Below, in pieces: positions 19,181-31,259 of a DNA stretch of 64,000 nt (the first letter of the stretch is position 1; the number at the start of each line of letters is the position of its first letter). Origin of the DNA: Pseudarthrobacter defluvii (lineage in GTDB: Bacteria; Actinomycetota; Actinomycetes; Actinomycetales; Micrococcaceae); NCBI RefSeq assembly GCF_030816725.1, contig NZ_JAUSYG010000001.1, forward strand, positions 1,178,001 to 1,242,000, given 5' to 3'. The notes below the pieces were generated by a model. That model searched no databases and was not told the origin of the DNA. It was given only the letters and a program-made list of their open reading frames with translations. A program made the position numbers and the translations under genes.

Positions 19181-19248
19181 GCGCACATTCTGGACCTGCG
19201 CCCCGGCCCTGTCCAGTGTCCTGTGCAGTGCCGTGGCAGGATGGTGGC

Positions 19249-20772
19249 ATGCTGCTCCTTGAGCTCGTGGAAACTTCAACGTCCGTTGGGTCGACCCGCT
19301 CGCGGTTGGCGAAGGTGGACGCTTTGGCCAGCCTTCTGCGCCGGCTTGAGCCCGCGGAGATCCCGACGGCGGTGGGCCTGCTTACTGCCAAGCCCCGCCA
19401 AGGCCGCGTGGGCGTCGGCTGGAGCGCGGTGGCAGCGGCGAAGCAGGAGCCGGCCGTGGAGCCAAGCCTCACCGTGGCGGATTTTGATGCCGCGCTGGAC
19501 CGGCTGCTCGCTGCGGCGGGTTCGGGATCGGGCGCGGAGCGGGCAGCAACCCTGCGGAAACTGATGGCGGCGGCCACCGGGTCAGAGCAGGCGTTCATCA
19601 CCGGCGTCCTGCTCGGCGAACTGCGCACCGGCGCGCTGGAAGGAGTCCTGACGGATGCCGTAGCCCGCGCCGCCGGGAAGCCTGTGGACACTGTCCGGCG
19701 TGCCGCCATGCTCTCCGGAGACCTTGGTGAAACCGCTCTGCTGGCCATCACGGGCACCCAGGCCGAGCTTGACGCCGTCGGCCTCGTGGTGGGCCGCCCT
19801 GTACTGCCCATGCTTGCGTCCACGGCAGCAAATCCCAGTGCGGCCTTGGAAACCACCGGTGAGGCGTCGGTGGAATACAAGCTCGACGGCGCCCGCATCC
19901 AGGTCCACCGCGCGGACGATGACGTCCGCATCTATACCCGCAACCTCGCCGACGTCACCCACAGGCTTCCCGAAGTGGTGGAGGTGGTCCGTGCACTGCC
20001 GCTGCGGCACGTGATCCTGGACGGCGAAACCCTTGCCCTTGATGAGGAAGGCGGTCCTCGGCCCTTCCAGGAAACCATGGCGCGCTTTGGTGCGGACGCC
20101 GTCCGGGAAACGGTGCTGCACCCGTGGTTCTTCGACGTGCTGCATCTCGATGGCCGGGACCTGCTGGATGAGCCGTTGGCAGAACGCATCGAGGTGCTTG
20201 AGCGCATAGCCCCTGCACACCGGATTCCGGGGGAGATCACCGCTGATCCTGCCGTCGCGGAACGTGTGTCCCAGGACGCCCTTGCCGCCGGCCACGAGGG
20301 TGTTGTGGTGAAGGCCATCGGCTCCACCTACGCGGCCGGCCGGCGTGGATCGAACTGGGTGAAAGTGAAGCCGGTGCTGACCTATGACCTGGTGGTCCTC
20401 GCTTGCGAGTGGGGGTCCGGCCGGCGCACCGGGATGCTGTCGAACTTGCATCTGGGGGCCCTTGACCCGGCAGGGGAGTTCGGCGAACCCGGCGGTTTTG
20501 TGATGGTGGGCAAGACCTTCAAGGGGCTCACCGACGAGCTGCTGCGCTGGCAAACCGAAAGGTTCCAGGAGATTGAGGTGCGGCGCACTTCCGGCACCGT
20601 CTGGGTGGAGCCGGTCACCGTCGTCGAAATTGCCATTGACGGCGTGCAGCAGTCACCGCGCTATCCCGGCGGAATCGCCCTGAGGTTCGCCCGTGTCAAG
20701 CGCTACCGCGACGACAAGGCTCCGGCTGAGGCCGACACCATCCAGACCCTGCGGGCCCTGCTGCGTCCGTAG
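19249..20772 (+). CDS. ligB: ATP-dependent DNA ligase (LigB type)
   Basis: 507 residues, the same length as M. tuberculosis LigB. The adenylation motif is VEYKLDGARIQ with the nucleophile Lys at residue 211. An N-terminal DNA-binding-type domain (residues 1-180) precedes it, then the nucleotidyltransferase motifs (HVILDGETLAL, FDVLHLDGRDLL, EGVVVKAIGSTYAAGRRG, WVKVKP) and an OB-fold (VLACEWGSGRRTGMLSNLHLG). The ATG at 19249 is chosen because CAGGAT ends six bases before it and the size matches. It is probably dispensable beside the NAD-dependent LigA, by analogy with mycobacteria. Confidence 0.93.
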   Translation: MLLLELVETSTSVGSTRSRLAKVDALASLLRRLEPAEIPTAVGLLTAKPRQGRVGVGWSAVAAAKQEPAVEPSLTVADFDAALDRLLAAAGSGSGAERAATLRKLMAAATGSEQAFITGVLLGELRTGALEGVLTDAVARAAGKPVDTVRRAAMLSGDLGETALLAITGTQAELDAVGLVVGRPVLPMLASTAANPSAALETTGEASVEYKLDGARIQVHRADDDVRIYTRNLADVTHRLPEVVEVVRALPLRHVILDGETLALDEEGGPRPFQETMARFGADAVRETVLHPWFFDVLHLDGRDLLDEPLAERIEVLERIAPAHRIPGEITADPAVAERVSQDALAAGHEGVVVKAIGSTYAAGRRGSNWVKVKPVLTYDLVVLACEWGSGRRTGMLSNLHLGALDPAGEFGEPGGFVMVGKTFKGLTDELLRWQTERFQEIEVRRTSGTVWVEPVTVVEIAIDGVQQSPRYPGGIALRFARVKRYRDDKAPAEADTIQTLRALLRP

Positions 20773-20782
20773 CGGACCACGC

Positions 20783-21751
20783 CTAGTTCCGGGCCCCCGT
20801 CCGCTGGCGCTTCAGGCTTCGTGCCACTCTGTCCGGCAGGCGCCTGGCGACCATCCGGTAAAACAGCAAGACTGCCAAGGCCGCCACCACGATGCCCACG
20901 AGGTTGAGGAGCAGTTGGAGGGCAGAACCTGCTGCCTTCTGGTACTCACCCAACACCAGGGCCACCGCCACGTACCCGGCCGCCGGCACGGTGGTGACGG
21001 AGATAAAGACACCGATCAGCGCAGCGGAACGGCGGCCGATGATGGACAGCATGCCGGCGATCCCGGCCAGCACCGCAACAATCAGCGAGTAGGGTCCGGG
21101 ATGGTAAATGAATTCGACGGCCGAGCCCTTGTCCAGGGCATCGCGCGGGAAGAGCCCGAGCGGCACCGAAAGCCAGGCGGTAAGTGCTGCCAGCAGCATG
21201 GCCACGGGAAAGCCGACGGCCAACGCAACCGCGGCGCGCCGTCCAAGTTTCCACTGCCGGGTGGCAAGCGAGACGGCAAGGGCAGCCAGCGGTCCGAACT
21301 CCGGGCCCACCGCCATGGCGCCCACGATGGCAATCGGGGAATCAGTCACGATGCCAATCCCGGCGAGTTGGGTAGCCAGGACCAGGAAAGCGAGGAAGTT
21401 CCACGTCAACCGGGAATCTTCACCGGTTTGCCGGGTCACATCGTCCCAAATGACCGCGTCCGCACCGTCACCAGGGGCCGCACGCTCAGCCCGGTCCGCA
21501 TTCCTGGAGAGAACGAATTCCGGCGAGGACATGGCAATGGAGCCGGCGTCCTGGATTTTCAGCACCTCCAGCTTTTCGAGCAGTTCCTCCACGGCCTCCC
21601 GGGCAATCAGCACTTCGAGGACGTCACCCGGCGGCACCACGGCCGCGCCGGCAACCACCACAACTTCCGCCACGCCCCGCTGGTCGCGGCAGGTTTTCAA
21701 CGTCAGGGCCGACAGCTCCCCAGGCACACAGATCCGCAGCTGGACAACCAT
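20783..21751 (-). CDS. DUF389 membrane protein
   Basis: 322 residues. The soluble N-terminal 75 residues contain a ferredoxin-like alternation (VVQLRICVPGELSALTL) and are followed by DSRLTWNFLAFLVLATQLAGIGI and several further membrane segments, with the signature SPIAIVGAMAVGPEFGPL near residue 145 diagnostic of DUF389. The function of the family is unknown. AAGGGAG stands seven bases before the ATG. It converges with ligB, with 10 bp between the stops. Confidence 0.85.
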   Translation of the reverse strand: MVVQLRICVPGELSALTLKTCRDQRGVAEVVVVAGAAVVPPGDVLEVLIAREAVEELLEKLEVLKIQDAGSIAMSSPEFVLSRNADRAERAAPGDGADAVIWDDVTRQTGEDSRLTWNFLAFLVLATQLAGIGIVTDSPIAIVGAMAVGPEFGPLAALAVSLATRQWKLGRRAAVALAVGFPVAMLLAALTAWLSVPLGLFPRDALDKGSAVEFIYHPGPYSLIVAVLAGIAGMLSIIGRRSAALIGVFISVTTVPAAGYVAVALVLGEYQKAAGSALQLLLNLVGIVVAALAVLLFYRMVARRLPDRVARSLKRQRTGARN

Positions 21752-21867
21752 GCCCGCTCCCTTCGCCGGTTGGGGCCAGCATAGTCCGGACGCCGGGTTG
21801 ATTAGCTGTCACAGGCGGCGTTGGCTAGGCTGGATGCTTTGGCTGGCAGGCGTTGTGAGAGGTTCAT

Positions 21868-23937
21868 GTGTCGATAACGGAGATCCCGAAGGCACCTGAA
21901 CCCAGGTCAAGTGCCGCCATGCGACGGAGGAAGCCGACGTTCCGGCCGGAGATCCAGGGCTTGCGGTCTCTGGCTGTCCTCATGGTGGTGACCTACCACG
22001 TCTGGTTTGGGCGCGTGTCCGGCGGGGTGGACGTCTTCCTCTTCATTTCCGCTTTCCTGATGACGCTGCAATTCCTCGGCCGCCACGACCGGAACCAACC
22101 CTTTGCACTCGCAAAGCACTGGCTCCACCTGTTCCGCCGTCTCCTTCCGGCAGCTGTCACCGTCATCGTGGCAACCCTGGCTGCGTCTGCCCTGGTCCTT
22201 CCACCAACCAGGTGGCTGGACCTTATCGCGCAGGGCTGGGCGTCCCTGTCCTACTCGGAGAACCGGCTGCTGCAGCACGAGGCGGTCGATTACTACGCCA
22301 ACGACCACAGCCTGGCCAGCCCCTTCCAGCACTTTTGGTCACTGTCCATCCAGGCGCAGGTCTTCATCCTGTGGCCCCTGATCTTTGCGGTGGCCGGCTG
22401 GACCGCCCGGCGCTACCGGTTGTCCTACCGGCCCCTACTGGCCTACATCTTCTTCGCCCTGTTCCTCGGTTCACTGGGCTACTCCATTTTCTTCACCGCC
22501 ACCAACCAGGTCCAGGCCTACTTCGATACCGGCGCCCGGCTGTGGGAATTCGCCCTGGGTACGCTCGTGGCGTTGATCCTGCCGGGCCTGCGTTTCAAGC
22601 GGCAGACCCGCATTGTCATGGGCTGGGTGGGTGTTCTTGCCATGCTGGCGTGCGGCATAGTCCTGGACGTGCAGGGGGCGTTCCCGGGTGTCGCCGCGTT
22701 GTGGCCCACGGTCGCAGCGGCCTTGGTCATCGTGGCGGGCCAAACAGAAAGCGCCGCAGGGGTTGACCGGATCCTCTCCGCCAAGCCACTGGTCAAGCTC
22801 GGCGACATCTCCTATGCCCTGTACCTGTGGCACTGGCCGCTCCTGGTACTGGCGCTCGCCTGGAGCGGCAAGGACCATGCCGGCTGGCTGTCCGGCTCTG
22901 TCATCATCCTGGTGGCCCTGGGGCTCGCCTACCTGACGACGCGCTATATCGAAAGGCCCTGGCGGGAGTGGAAATGGCCCGAAGTCCGGAAGCGGCGGGC
23001 AGTCCTGGCCATCATGCTGGCCGTGGCCGTGGCAGCGGTGCCCCTGTCCGGCTGGAACCTCCAGCTTGATCTGGAACGCCGTGCCATCCAGGCACAGAAG
23101 ATCGCCAACAATCCCGGATCCCGTGTCCTTGACCCGGCTTTCACCGCCGCAATCCCCTCGGGAGAAGTGTCCCTCCTGCCGCTGGCGGCGGATTTGTCCA
23201 AGAACTGGGTATCCCTGGACGGGCCTTGCACGAAGGACATCGCACCTGAGGACCGTTTACTGAAGGGTTCGTGTTTTGAACAGCGGCCGTCCGGCGGTCC
23301 TTCCAAACGGGTCCTGGTGGTCGGCGACAGTCACGCGCAGCAATGGTCCGGTGCTGTCAAACCGCTGGCAGCCCAGAAGAACTGGCTTCTGTATTCCATC
23401 CTCAAGGGCGCTTGCAAGGCCGCGCCGCCCGGGCTCGGGGGAAGCGCAGACTGTGACGACTTCAACGCCGCCGTCCAGAAGGAAATCAGCAGGCAGAAGC
23501 CCGATGCCATCATCCTGCTGGGGACCGCGGCGGCTCCCTCGAGCACTGCAGAGGCCCTGACACCGGGTTTCGAGGAGCTGGTTTCCGGGTGGCTGGACCA
23601 GGGGATCGCAGTTGTAGCGCTCCGGGACAACCCGCGCTTTTCCTTCAACATGGCGGAATGCGTACTGCAGGCCGGGACCGATGACCAGGCCTGCCGCCCG
23701 GCGATCGGCGACAATCTTCCGGCCGCCAGTCCCTTCGAAACCCTTGACCCGGCCAGGCTTCCTGGCTTGTCCTTGGTGGACCTCACGGACAGGATCTGCA
23801 CCCCGACGGAGTGCCCTGCCGTTGTGGGCAATGTTTTTGTCTACCTGGACGATAACCACCTAAGCGCCGAATACGCCGACAGCATGGCAGACGAGTTCGC
23901 CATCCGGTTGCAGAACGCGGCCGGATGGGCGAAGTGA
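21868..23937 (+). CDS. acyltransferase-3 / SGNH two-domain membrane protein (OafA-like), copy 1
   Basis: 689 residues. The N-terminal acyltransferase-3 domain (about 10 membrane segments) starts FRPEIQGLRSLAVLMVVTYHVW with the catalytic-type His and GGVDVFLFISAF. The C-terminal extracytoplasmic SGNH domain has VLVVGDSHAQQW near residue 488 and ends with YLDDNHLSAEY (Asp-x-x-His). Such proteins O-acetylate cell-surface glycans, peptidoglycan or secondary polymers; the substrate here is unknown. GTG start with GAGAGG upstream. It overlaps or nearly abuts a paralogue, making a tandem pair. Confidence 0.9.
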   Translation: MSITEIPKAPEPRSSAAMRRRKPTFRPEIQGLRSLAVLMVVTYHVWFGRVSGGVDVFLFISAFLMTLQFLGRHDRNQPFALAKHWLHLFRRLLPAAVTVIVATLAASALVLPPTRWLDLIAQGWASLSYSENRLLQHEAVDYYANDHSLASPFQHFWSLSIQAQVFILWPLIFAVAGWTARRYRLSYRPLLAYIFFALFLGSLGYSIFFTATNQVQAYFDTGARLWEFALGTLVALILPGLRFKRQTRIVMGWVGVLAMLACGIVLDVQGAFPGVAALWPTVAAALVIVAGQTESAAGVDRILSAKPLVKLGDISYALYLWHWPLLVLALAWSGKDHAGWLSGSVIILVALGLAYLTTRYIERPWREWKWPEVRKRRAVLAIMLAVAVAAVPLSGWNLQLDLERRAIQAQKIANNPGSRVLDPAFTAAIPSGEVSLLPLAADLSKNWVSLDGPCTKDIAPEDRLLKGSCFEQRPSGGPSKRVLVVGDSHAQQWSGAVKPLAAQKNWLLYSILKGACKAAPPGLGGSADCDDFNAAVQKEISRQKPDAIILLGTAAAPSSTAEALTPGFEELVSGWLDQGIAVVALRDNPRFSFNMAECVLQAGTDDQACRPAIGDNLPAASPFETLDPARLPGLSLVDLTDRICTPTECPAVVGNVFVYLDDNHLSAEYADSMADEFAIRLQNAAGWAK

Positions 23938-23969
23938 TTCCGCGTGTAACAGCAGGCACAAAGAGAGCG

Positions 23970-26014
23970 ATGGCGGACTCCCCGGCTGCGAAGCCACGGA
24001 AAGCCTCCTTCCGCCCGGAGGTACAGGGACTGCGCGCCCTGGCGGTCCTCATGGTCGTGGCCTACCACGTCTGGCTGGGCCGGGTGTCGGGCGGTGTGGA
24101 CATCTTCCTGCTGATCTCGGCTTTCCTGCTCACCCTTTCCTTCGTCCGCAGGGCGGAGTCAGGCAAGCCCTTCCGACTCCTGGCGCACTGGCTGCACCTG
24201 TTCAAGCGCCTGCTGCCCGCCGCCGTCGTGGTGATCCTCGGGGTGCTGGCCGGCACATGGCTGATCCTGCCCCAGGGGCGATGGCCGGAGGTGCTCGACC
24301 AGGCGTGGGCGTCGTTGCTCTACCGCCAGAACTGGCTGCTGGCGGAGGCTGCCGTGGACTACTACGCGCAGGACCATGCGGGCGCCAGCCCGTTGCAGCA
24401 CATCTGGTCACTGTCCATCCAGGGCCAGGTGTTCATCCTGTGGCCGCTGATCTTCGCCGCCACGGCCGTCGCGTTGACCCGGCTGCGCCGGATAGCTGGA
24501 CTGCACGGGCTGACCTACCGCGCCCTGCTGGCCGTGGTGTTCGCGATGGTACTTGCCGTGTCCCTGGCCTATTCCGTAGACCAGACCGCCGGCAACCAGG
24601 CGTACGCATACTTCGACACCCGCGCCCGGCTCTGGGAGTTTGCGCTCGGATCGCTGCTGGCGCTCTGCTGCCGTATCTCAAGCCCGGCCGCACGCTCCGG
24701 ATGGCCCTGGGCTGGGCAGGACTGGCCGGCATGGTTTCATGCGGGCTGCTCCTCACTGTTGACAGGTCCTTCCCCGGGTACGCGGCGCTGTGGCCAACTT
24801 TGTCGGCTGCAGCCATCATCATCGCAGGTCAAAGCGGCAGCAGGTTCGGGGTGGACCGCCTCCTCAGCAGCAGGCCCGCCGTTGCCCTGGGGGACAACTC
24901 CTACGCCCTGTACCTGTGGCATTGGCCGGTCCTGGTGCTCGCCCTCGCCGCCACCGGAGTTGAAACGCCAAACCTCAAGCAGGGCCTGGGAATCGTCGCC
25001 GCCTCCATCGTGCTCGCCGTCCTGACCACCCGTTTTGTCGAAAAGCCATTGCGCGACTGGCACTGGCCCAAGTTGCGCACCTGGCGCACCGCCGTCGTCA
25101 TTGCTGCCTGCGGTGCCCTGCTTGCAGGCCCTGTGGCTGTCTGGCAGACGTCGCTCACTGCTGAGGAAAGCGCGACGGCGGCACAACCGCGGGAGCGGAC
25201 GCCAGGGGCGCTGGCACTCACCCCGGAGAACGAAAACAGTCCCGTGCCAAGGGCCCGGACCATTCCCGGACCCGCCGCGCTGGACAATGACTGGGCCGGC
25301 ATCGACTCGCCCTGCACCGGAGCCAATGCCACCAGCGATCCCATTTTGGCGGGCTGCCGGCAGGAGCTTCCGGAGGAACCGCCCACCAAGCGCATTGTGG
25401 TGCTGGGTGACTCCCCCGCCCAGCAGTACCTCGCCGCCCTGGCTCCGGTGGCGGTGGCCCGTGGCTGGGAACTGGTGACGCTGCTGATGCCTGCCTGCCG
25501 GTTCGGCGCCCAATCGGAGGCGCGGACCGCCGACTGCAACGCCTACAACCGGGCCAGTTCCGCCTACGTCCTGGAACACATGCCGGACGCCGTATTCACT
25601 GTGGCATCACTGACGCACGAGGAAGCCCCGTTCGAAACGGAAGTGCCCGGCTACCTCGAAGGCATCAGGCCGTTCGCCGACGCGGGAATCGAAGTCGCGG
25701 GCATCCGGGACAACCCGCGGTTCACGTTCAACATGCCCGAGTGTGCCCAGCGGCATGGCGCAGCTGCGCCGGCCTGCAACCCGGCCATGGCCGAATCCCT
25801 GGTGGAGCCGTCGCCCCTGGAGAACTACCGGGGCAAACTCCATGGCCTGCACCTGATGGACATGAGCGACTTCATCTGCGCACGTGGTGTATGCCCCGCG
25901 GTGGTGGGAAACGTGTACGTCTACAAGGACGACAACCACCTGACCCGGACGTACGTGGAGACCATGATCCCCATGTTCGAGCAGCGGCTGCTGGGTGCCA
26001 CGGGCTGGAGCTGA
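23970..26014 (+). pseudogene. acyltransferase-3 / SGNH protein, copy 2, frameshifted
   Basis: Paralogue of the preceding gene. The first 232 codons run from MADSPAAKPRK through YFDTRARLWEFALGSLLAL, then the frame breaks. One missing C after 24665 (GCGCTC-TGCTGCC for GCGCTCCTGCTGCC) restores LLPYLKPGRTLRMALGW and a full 681-residue protein ending in YKDDNHLTRTY. The SGNH block reads VVLGDSPAQQY, with Pro where copy 1 has His. An ATG at 23925 inside the upstream gene is an alternative start; 23970 is preferred for AAAGAGAG just before it. It is otherwise intact, so a sequencing error is as likely as a mutation. Confidence 0.82.
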
Positions 26015-27727
<1,713 letters not shown>

Positions 27728-27762
27728 GCTGCGACGGTTTAATACACGTTGACGTGTGTGAA

Positions 27763-27797
27763 GGAGGAGGCGGGATAATCCCGCCTCCTCCTGTTTT
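27763..27797 (+). terminator. intrinsic terminator of guaB
   Basis: Perfect 14-base arms GGAGGAGGCGGGAT / ATCCCGCCTCCTCC with a minimal loop, followed by TGTTTT. Confidence 0.92.
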
Positions 27798-27854
27798 GTG
27801 CACCCGGATGGCGCTGTCGGTCTAAATGTCGGACCCCCGCTGCATGATGTTTAT

Positions 27855-29372
27855 ATGGGAATCAGCGGTGGTGTTGGGGTGGCGTTGGAGGGTGTTTCTG
27901 CCTCTGTTGCTGCCCTTGATGCGCTGGACCGTGAAGATGCTTTCCTGACTTCCGCGGTCCCTGTTGGTGCCGGTATGGATGTGCTGGAGCGGCGGTATGG
28001 GATCCGGTTGGAACGGCTGGAGGTTATCTCCCGATTGGAGGCACAGCTCGCGGCGGTGAAGGCGCAGGACGCCGCCGGGGCCGTTGAGTTCCAGCAGGCC
28101 ATGACCCCGCCCGATGCCTCGGTGCAGGACCGCACCTACACCGAAATGTCCGTCGTTGAGGAGATCGCCGGGGTCCTGACCATCAGCTCCGCGGCGGCCG
28201 GGGCTTTCGTGGATCAGTCCCGGCGGGTCTGCTCCCTGCCGCGGGTGTTCGAGGCCCTGTCCGCCGGGGCGATGTCCTGGCAGCACGCAAGGATTATTGC
28301 CGACGAGACCGAGGGCCTTGACCCTGCGGGGGCGGCCGGGCTGGTGGCGCACTTCTTCGACCCCGACGCCCCCAACCCCGCCCGCGGCGCAGCGCCCGGC
28401 GAACTCATCCCCTCCCGGTTCCGGGCCAAGGTCCGTACCTGGCGGGAACGCCACCACCCCGAAACCCTGGAGAAGCGGCATGCCAAGGGCGTGGCGGACC
28501 GGCGGATGGAATACACACCGGACAAGGACGGCATGGCCTGGGTCTCGCTTTACCTCCCCGCAGACACCGCGTGCGCCATCTGGAACCGCGCCACCGCCAC
28601 CGCCCGCGGACTCCAGGGCCCCAATGAACCCCGCACCCTCACCCAACTCCGCCCCGACATCGCAGCATCCCTGCTCCTCGGCGCCGGGAACACCACACAG
28701 ACCGGGAAACCCACGGAGGTCGGACAGGTCCCCACCCCGCGGGCCGACGTCCTGGTGATGGTTCCCGTGTTCGCCCTCTTCGGCCACACCGGCGAACCCG
28801 CCGTACTGGATGGTTTCGGACCGATCCCCGCGTCCATGGCACGCAAACTCGTCGCTGACGGGGCACAGTCGTTCTACCGGGTGCTGGTGGATCCCCGGGA
28901 CGGGGCGCCACTGGAGATCGGGCGGAAGAACTACCGGCTCACCGAGGCCATCAAACGCTGGATCAGGATGCGGGATGCCAAATGCACCTTCCCCGGCTGC
29001 ACCAACCGCACCCCTGACAACGACACCGACCACCTCACCGCCTGGCAACACGGCGGCACCACCAACGTCAACAACCTCGCACAGCTCTGCCCCAAACACC
29101 ACCGACTCAAACACCACAGCCAATGGACACCCGACCCGGCGACCGAAAATGAACCGCCCGGCTGGACCTCACCAACAGGCAGACACCACAAATCCGAACA
29201 GGAGGATGCAGAACCACCCCACTGGCCTCAGTGGCTGAGCCCGGAGTGGATGAATGCGGCACACCACAGCGGGGGAGCACGTCGATTGGCCGGTGGGCGG
29301 CCGGACTTCCAGTACGTGGCACACTCACCAGGGGAAGATGCCCTGCTGCGCTGTCTCCATTCCAGGTCATGA
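27855..29372 (+). CDS. DUF222 / HNH endonuclease-domain protein (13E12 family)
   Basis: 505 residues. The helical DUF222 region covers roughly residues 20-330 (GAMSWQHARIIADET is typical). The HNH domain near 370-420 reads KCTFPGCTNRTPDNDTDHLTAW, then LCPKHHRLKHH, with both Cys pairs and the catalytic His. These proteins are multi-copy in Arthrobacter and mycobacteria (13E12 repeats) and are suspected to be mobile or self-spreading, but no activity is proven. The frame is open 19 codons upstream; the ATG at 27855 follows CATGAT by six bases and matches family N-termini. Confidence 0.87.
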   Translation: MGISGGVGVALEGVSASVAALDALDREDAFLTSAVPVGAGMDVLERRYGIRLERLEVISRLEAQLAAVKAQDAAGAVEFQQAMTPPDASVQDRTYTEMSVVEEIAGVLTISSAAAGAFVDQSRRVCSLPRVFEALSAGAMSWQHARIIADETEGLDPAGAAGLVAHFFDPDAPNPARGAAPGELIPSRFRAKVRTWRERHHPETLEKRHAKGVADRRMEYTPDKDGMAWVSLYLPADTACAIWNRATATARGLQGPNEPRTLTQLRPDIAASLLLGAGNTTQTGKPTEVGQVPTPRADVLVMVPVFALFGHTGEPAVLDGFGPIPASMARKLVADGAQSFYRVLVDPRDGAPLEIGRKNYRLTEAIKRWIRMRDAKCTFPGCTNRTPDNDTDHLTAWQHGGTTNVNNLAQLCPKHHRLKHHSQWTPDPATENEPPGWTSPTGRHHKSEQEDAEPPHWPQWLSPEWMNAAHHSGGARRLAGGRPDFQYVAHSPGEDALLRCLHSRS

Positions 29373-29387
29373 CGAACTGCCCGGCAC

Positions 29388-29399
29388 TAGGCTGATTCC
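29388..29399 (+). promoter_or_regulatory. leaderless promoter of the ABC exporter gene
   Basis: TAGGCT at 29388-29393 ends six bases before the ATG at 29400; no Shine-Dalgarno sequence. Confidence 0.55.
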
Positions 29400-31259
29400 A
29401 TGTCCCAACCGCGCCATCCGGCGGAACTGACCCCCAAACGCAATCCGCAAAAGCGGCTGGCCCTGCGCCCCTATGCCAGGGCCGTGGCCCAGGTGCTTCG
29501 AGTGAGCTTCCGGGCCTCGCCGGGAGCTGTGGTCATGAAGGTGCTTGGTTCGCTGATCTCCGCCGTGCTGCCGCTGGTCACCACCTACTTCGCCTCCCTC
29601 ACCACCACCGCGTTGGCGGCAGCGTACGCGGGCGACGGCGGAGCGGGGCGGCTTGCCATCGTCTACGTCATCGTCACTGCCGCGCTGGGTCTGTTCTGGG
29701 GCGCCTTCAACAGTGTTGACCGATACATCCAGCAGCTGATGAGTTTCAAGGTGGGCGCCATCGTGGGCGACCAGATGTATGAGCGCTTCCTGGCCCTGGA
29801 GTTTTGGCGCTACGACGATAAAGAGACGATCGACCTCTACGACCGGGCCAAGAGATTCTCCGATTCCTACGCCCGGGTGCTGGACCGCATCGCTGCCATC
29901 TTCACCCAGCTCGTTTCCGTCATCCTGGCCATCGGCGCCTTGCTGCTGGTCAGCTGGTGGATCGCCGTCATCGTACTGGTGGCCATCGTGCCCAGCGTGT
30001 ACCTGCAGTTCAAGCTGTCCAGGGAACAGATCGCGCACTGGAACACCCAGGTGGACTCGCGCCGTCAGCGCCGCATGATCGAAACGAACCTCCTCCGTCC
30101 CCAGTACATCGCCGAGATGCGGCTCTACGGGATCGTCGGTTTCCTTATGGGCCTCCGTTCGCGGCTCCGGGATGCCGACGAGCGGCGCCGCCTCGATTAC
30201 CAGCGACGCTACATCCCCAAGCAACTGGCCGCGGATGCCCTCCAGTACGGCGCGGAGGTGGTGTCGCTGATCTGGGTGGTGGGCCAGATCATTGCCCGTG
30301 CAGCCCCTGTTGGTCAGTTCCTTTACGTCCAGCAGATCGTGAGCCGCGCCCTGTCCACGGCCAACAATTTGGTCTCGTCCCTGAGCTCCATTGACGAGGA
30401 TCTCGCCAACCTGAAGGACTATGAGCTGTTCATGGCGCTGCCTGTGCACAGCGAACACGCACCGCCGTTGCTGCAAGCACCCGGGGAAGTCGAGCTGAAG
30501 GACATCCGGTTTACCTACACGGGCAGCGACATCGAGGTCATCCGGGGCATCAGCCTCACCATCCGCCAGGGCCAACACATCGCCACCGTGGGGGAGAACG
30601 GTGCCGGCAAGTCGACGCTGATCCGCATTCTCGCCGGGCTCTACCGTCCCGACTCGGGCCAAGTACTGCTCGACGGCGTGGACCTCGCCGCCGCCGACGT
30701 GACCTCCTGGCACCGGCACCTGGCCGTGCTCAGCCAGGAGTTCCTCAAGTACGAATTCGCGACGGCCGCCGAGAACATCTACTTCGGCGACGTGGAAAGC
30801 CGGCGCGACGACGGGCGGATTCAACGCGCAGCCGCCGACGCCGAGGCGCTGGACTTCATCAACAAGCTCCCCAACGGCCTGGACAACCACGTGAGCAACT
30901 GGATGGAGGACCCCCGCGGCCGCAAAGGCAGCGGCCTGTCCGGCGGTCAATGGCAGCGTTTGGCGATGGCCCGGAACTTCTACCGGGACGCCTCCTTCAT
31001 GGTGATGGACGAGCCCACGTCCGCCATCGATGCCCTCGCCGAGCACCGCATCTTTACCCGGCTTTTCGCGGACCGCAGCAGCACCATCATCGCCATCAGC
31101 CACCGGCTCGCCACCATCGAGAAGGCGGACGTCGTGTACATGCTGGAGGACGGGAAGATCGTGGAGCAGGGCACGCACAAGGACCTTGTGGCCCTGCGCG
31201 GCCGCTACTTCCGGATGTTCGAGTCCCAACTGACCGTGGAGGAAGCGACCGGGCCCTAG
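29400..31259 (+). CDS. ABC exporter, fused permease and ATPase
   Basis: 619-residue half-transporter expected to work as a dimer. Six membrane segments lie in residues 25-320. The ATPase domain has Walker A VGENGAGKST near 400, signature GLSGGQWQRLAMARN near 515 and Walker B FMVMDEPTSAID. The signature sequence lacks the usual third-position Ser-Gly-Gly-Gln-Lys variants but is functional-looking. Close to actinobacterial exporters of unknown cargo. It is a lone gene, so no substrate can be inferred. Its TAG overlaps the stop of the convergent conserved hypothetical gene. Confidence 0.88.
   Translation: MSQPRHPAELTPKRNPQKRLALRPYARAVAQVLRVSFRASPGAVVMKVLGSLISAVLPLVTTYFASLTTTALAAAYAGDGGAGRLAIVYVIVTAALGLFWGAFNSVDRYIQQLMSFKVGAIVGDQMYERFLALEFWRYDDKETIDLYDRAKRFSDSYARVLDRIAAIFTQLVSVILAIGALLLVSWWIAVIVLVAIVPSVYLQFKLSREQIAHWNTQVDSRRQRRMIETNLLRPQYIAEMRLYGIVGFLMGLRSRLRDADERRRLDYQRRYIPKQLAADALQYGAEVVSLIWVVGQIIARAAPVGQFLYVQQIVSRALSTANNLVSSLSSIDEDLANLKDYELFMALPVHSEHAPPLLQAPGEVELKDIRFTYTGSDIEVIRGISLTIRQGQHIATVGENGAGKSTLIRILAGLYRPDSGQVLLDGVDLAAADVTSWHRHLAVLSQEFLKYEFATAAENIYFGDVESRRDDGRIQRAAADAEALDFINKLPNGLDNHVSNWMEDPRGRKGSGLSGGQWQRLAMARNFYRDASFMVMDEPTSAIDALAEHRIFTRLFADRSSTIIAISHRLATIEKADVVYMLEDGKIVEQGTHKDLVALRGRYFRMFESQLTVEEATGP

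Noticed and set aside
29367..31255. Long minus-strand frame continuing from the gene at 31862 through the ABC exporter (831 codons in all)
   Set aside because: Only its first 178 codons look like protein; the rest is antisense to the ABC gene after a single-base shift at 31328.
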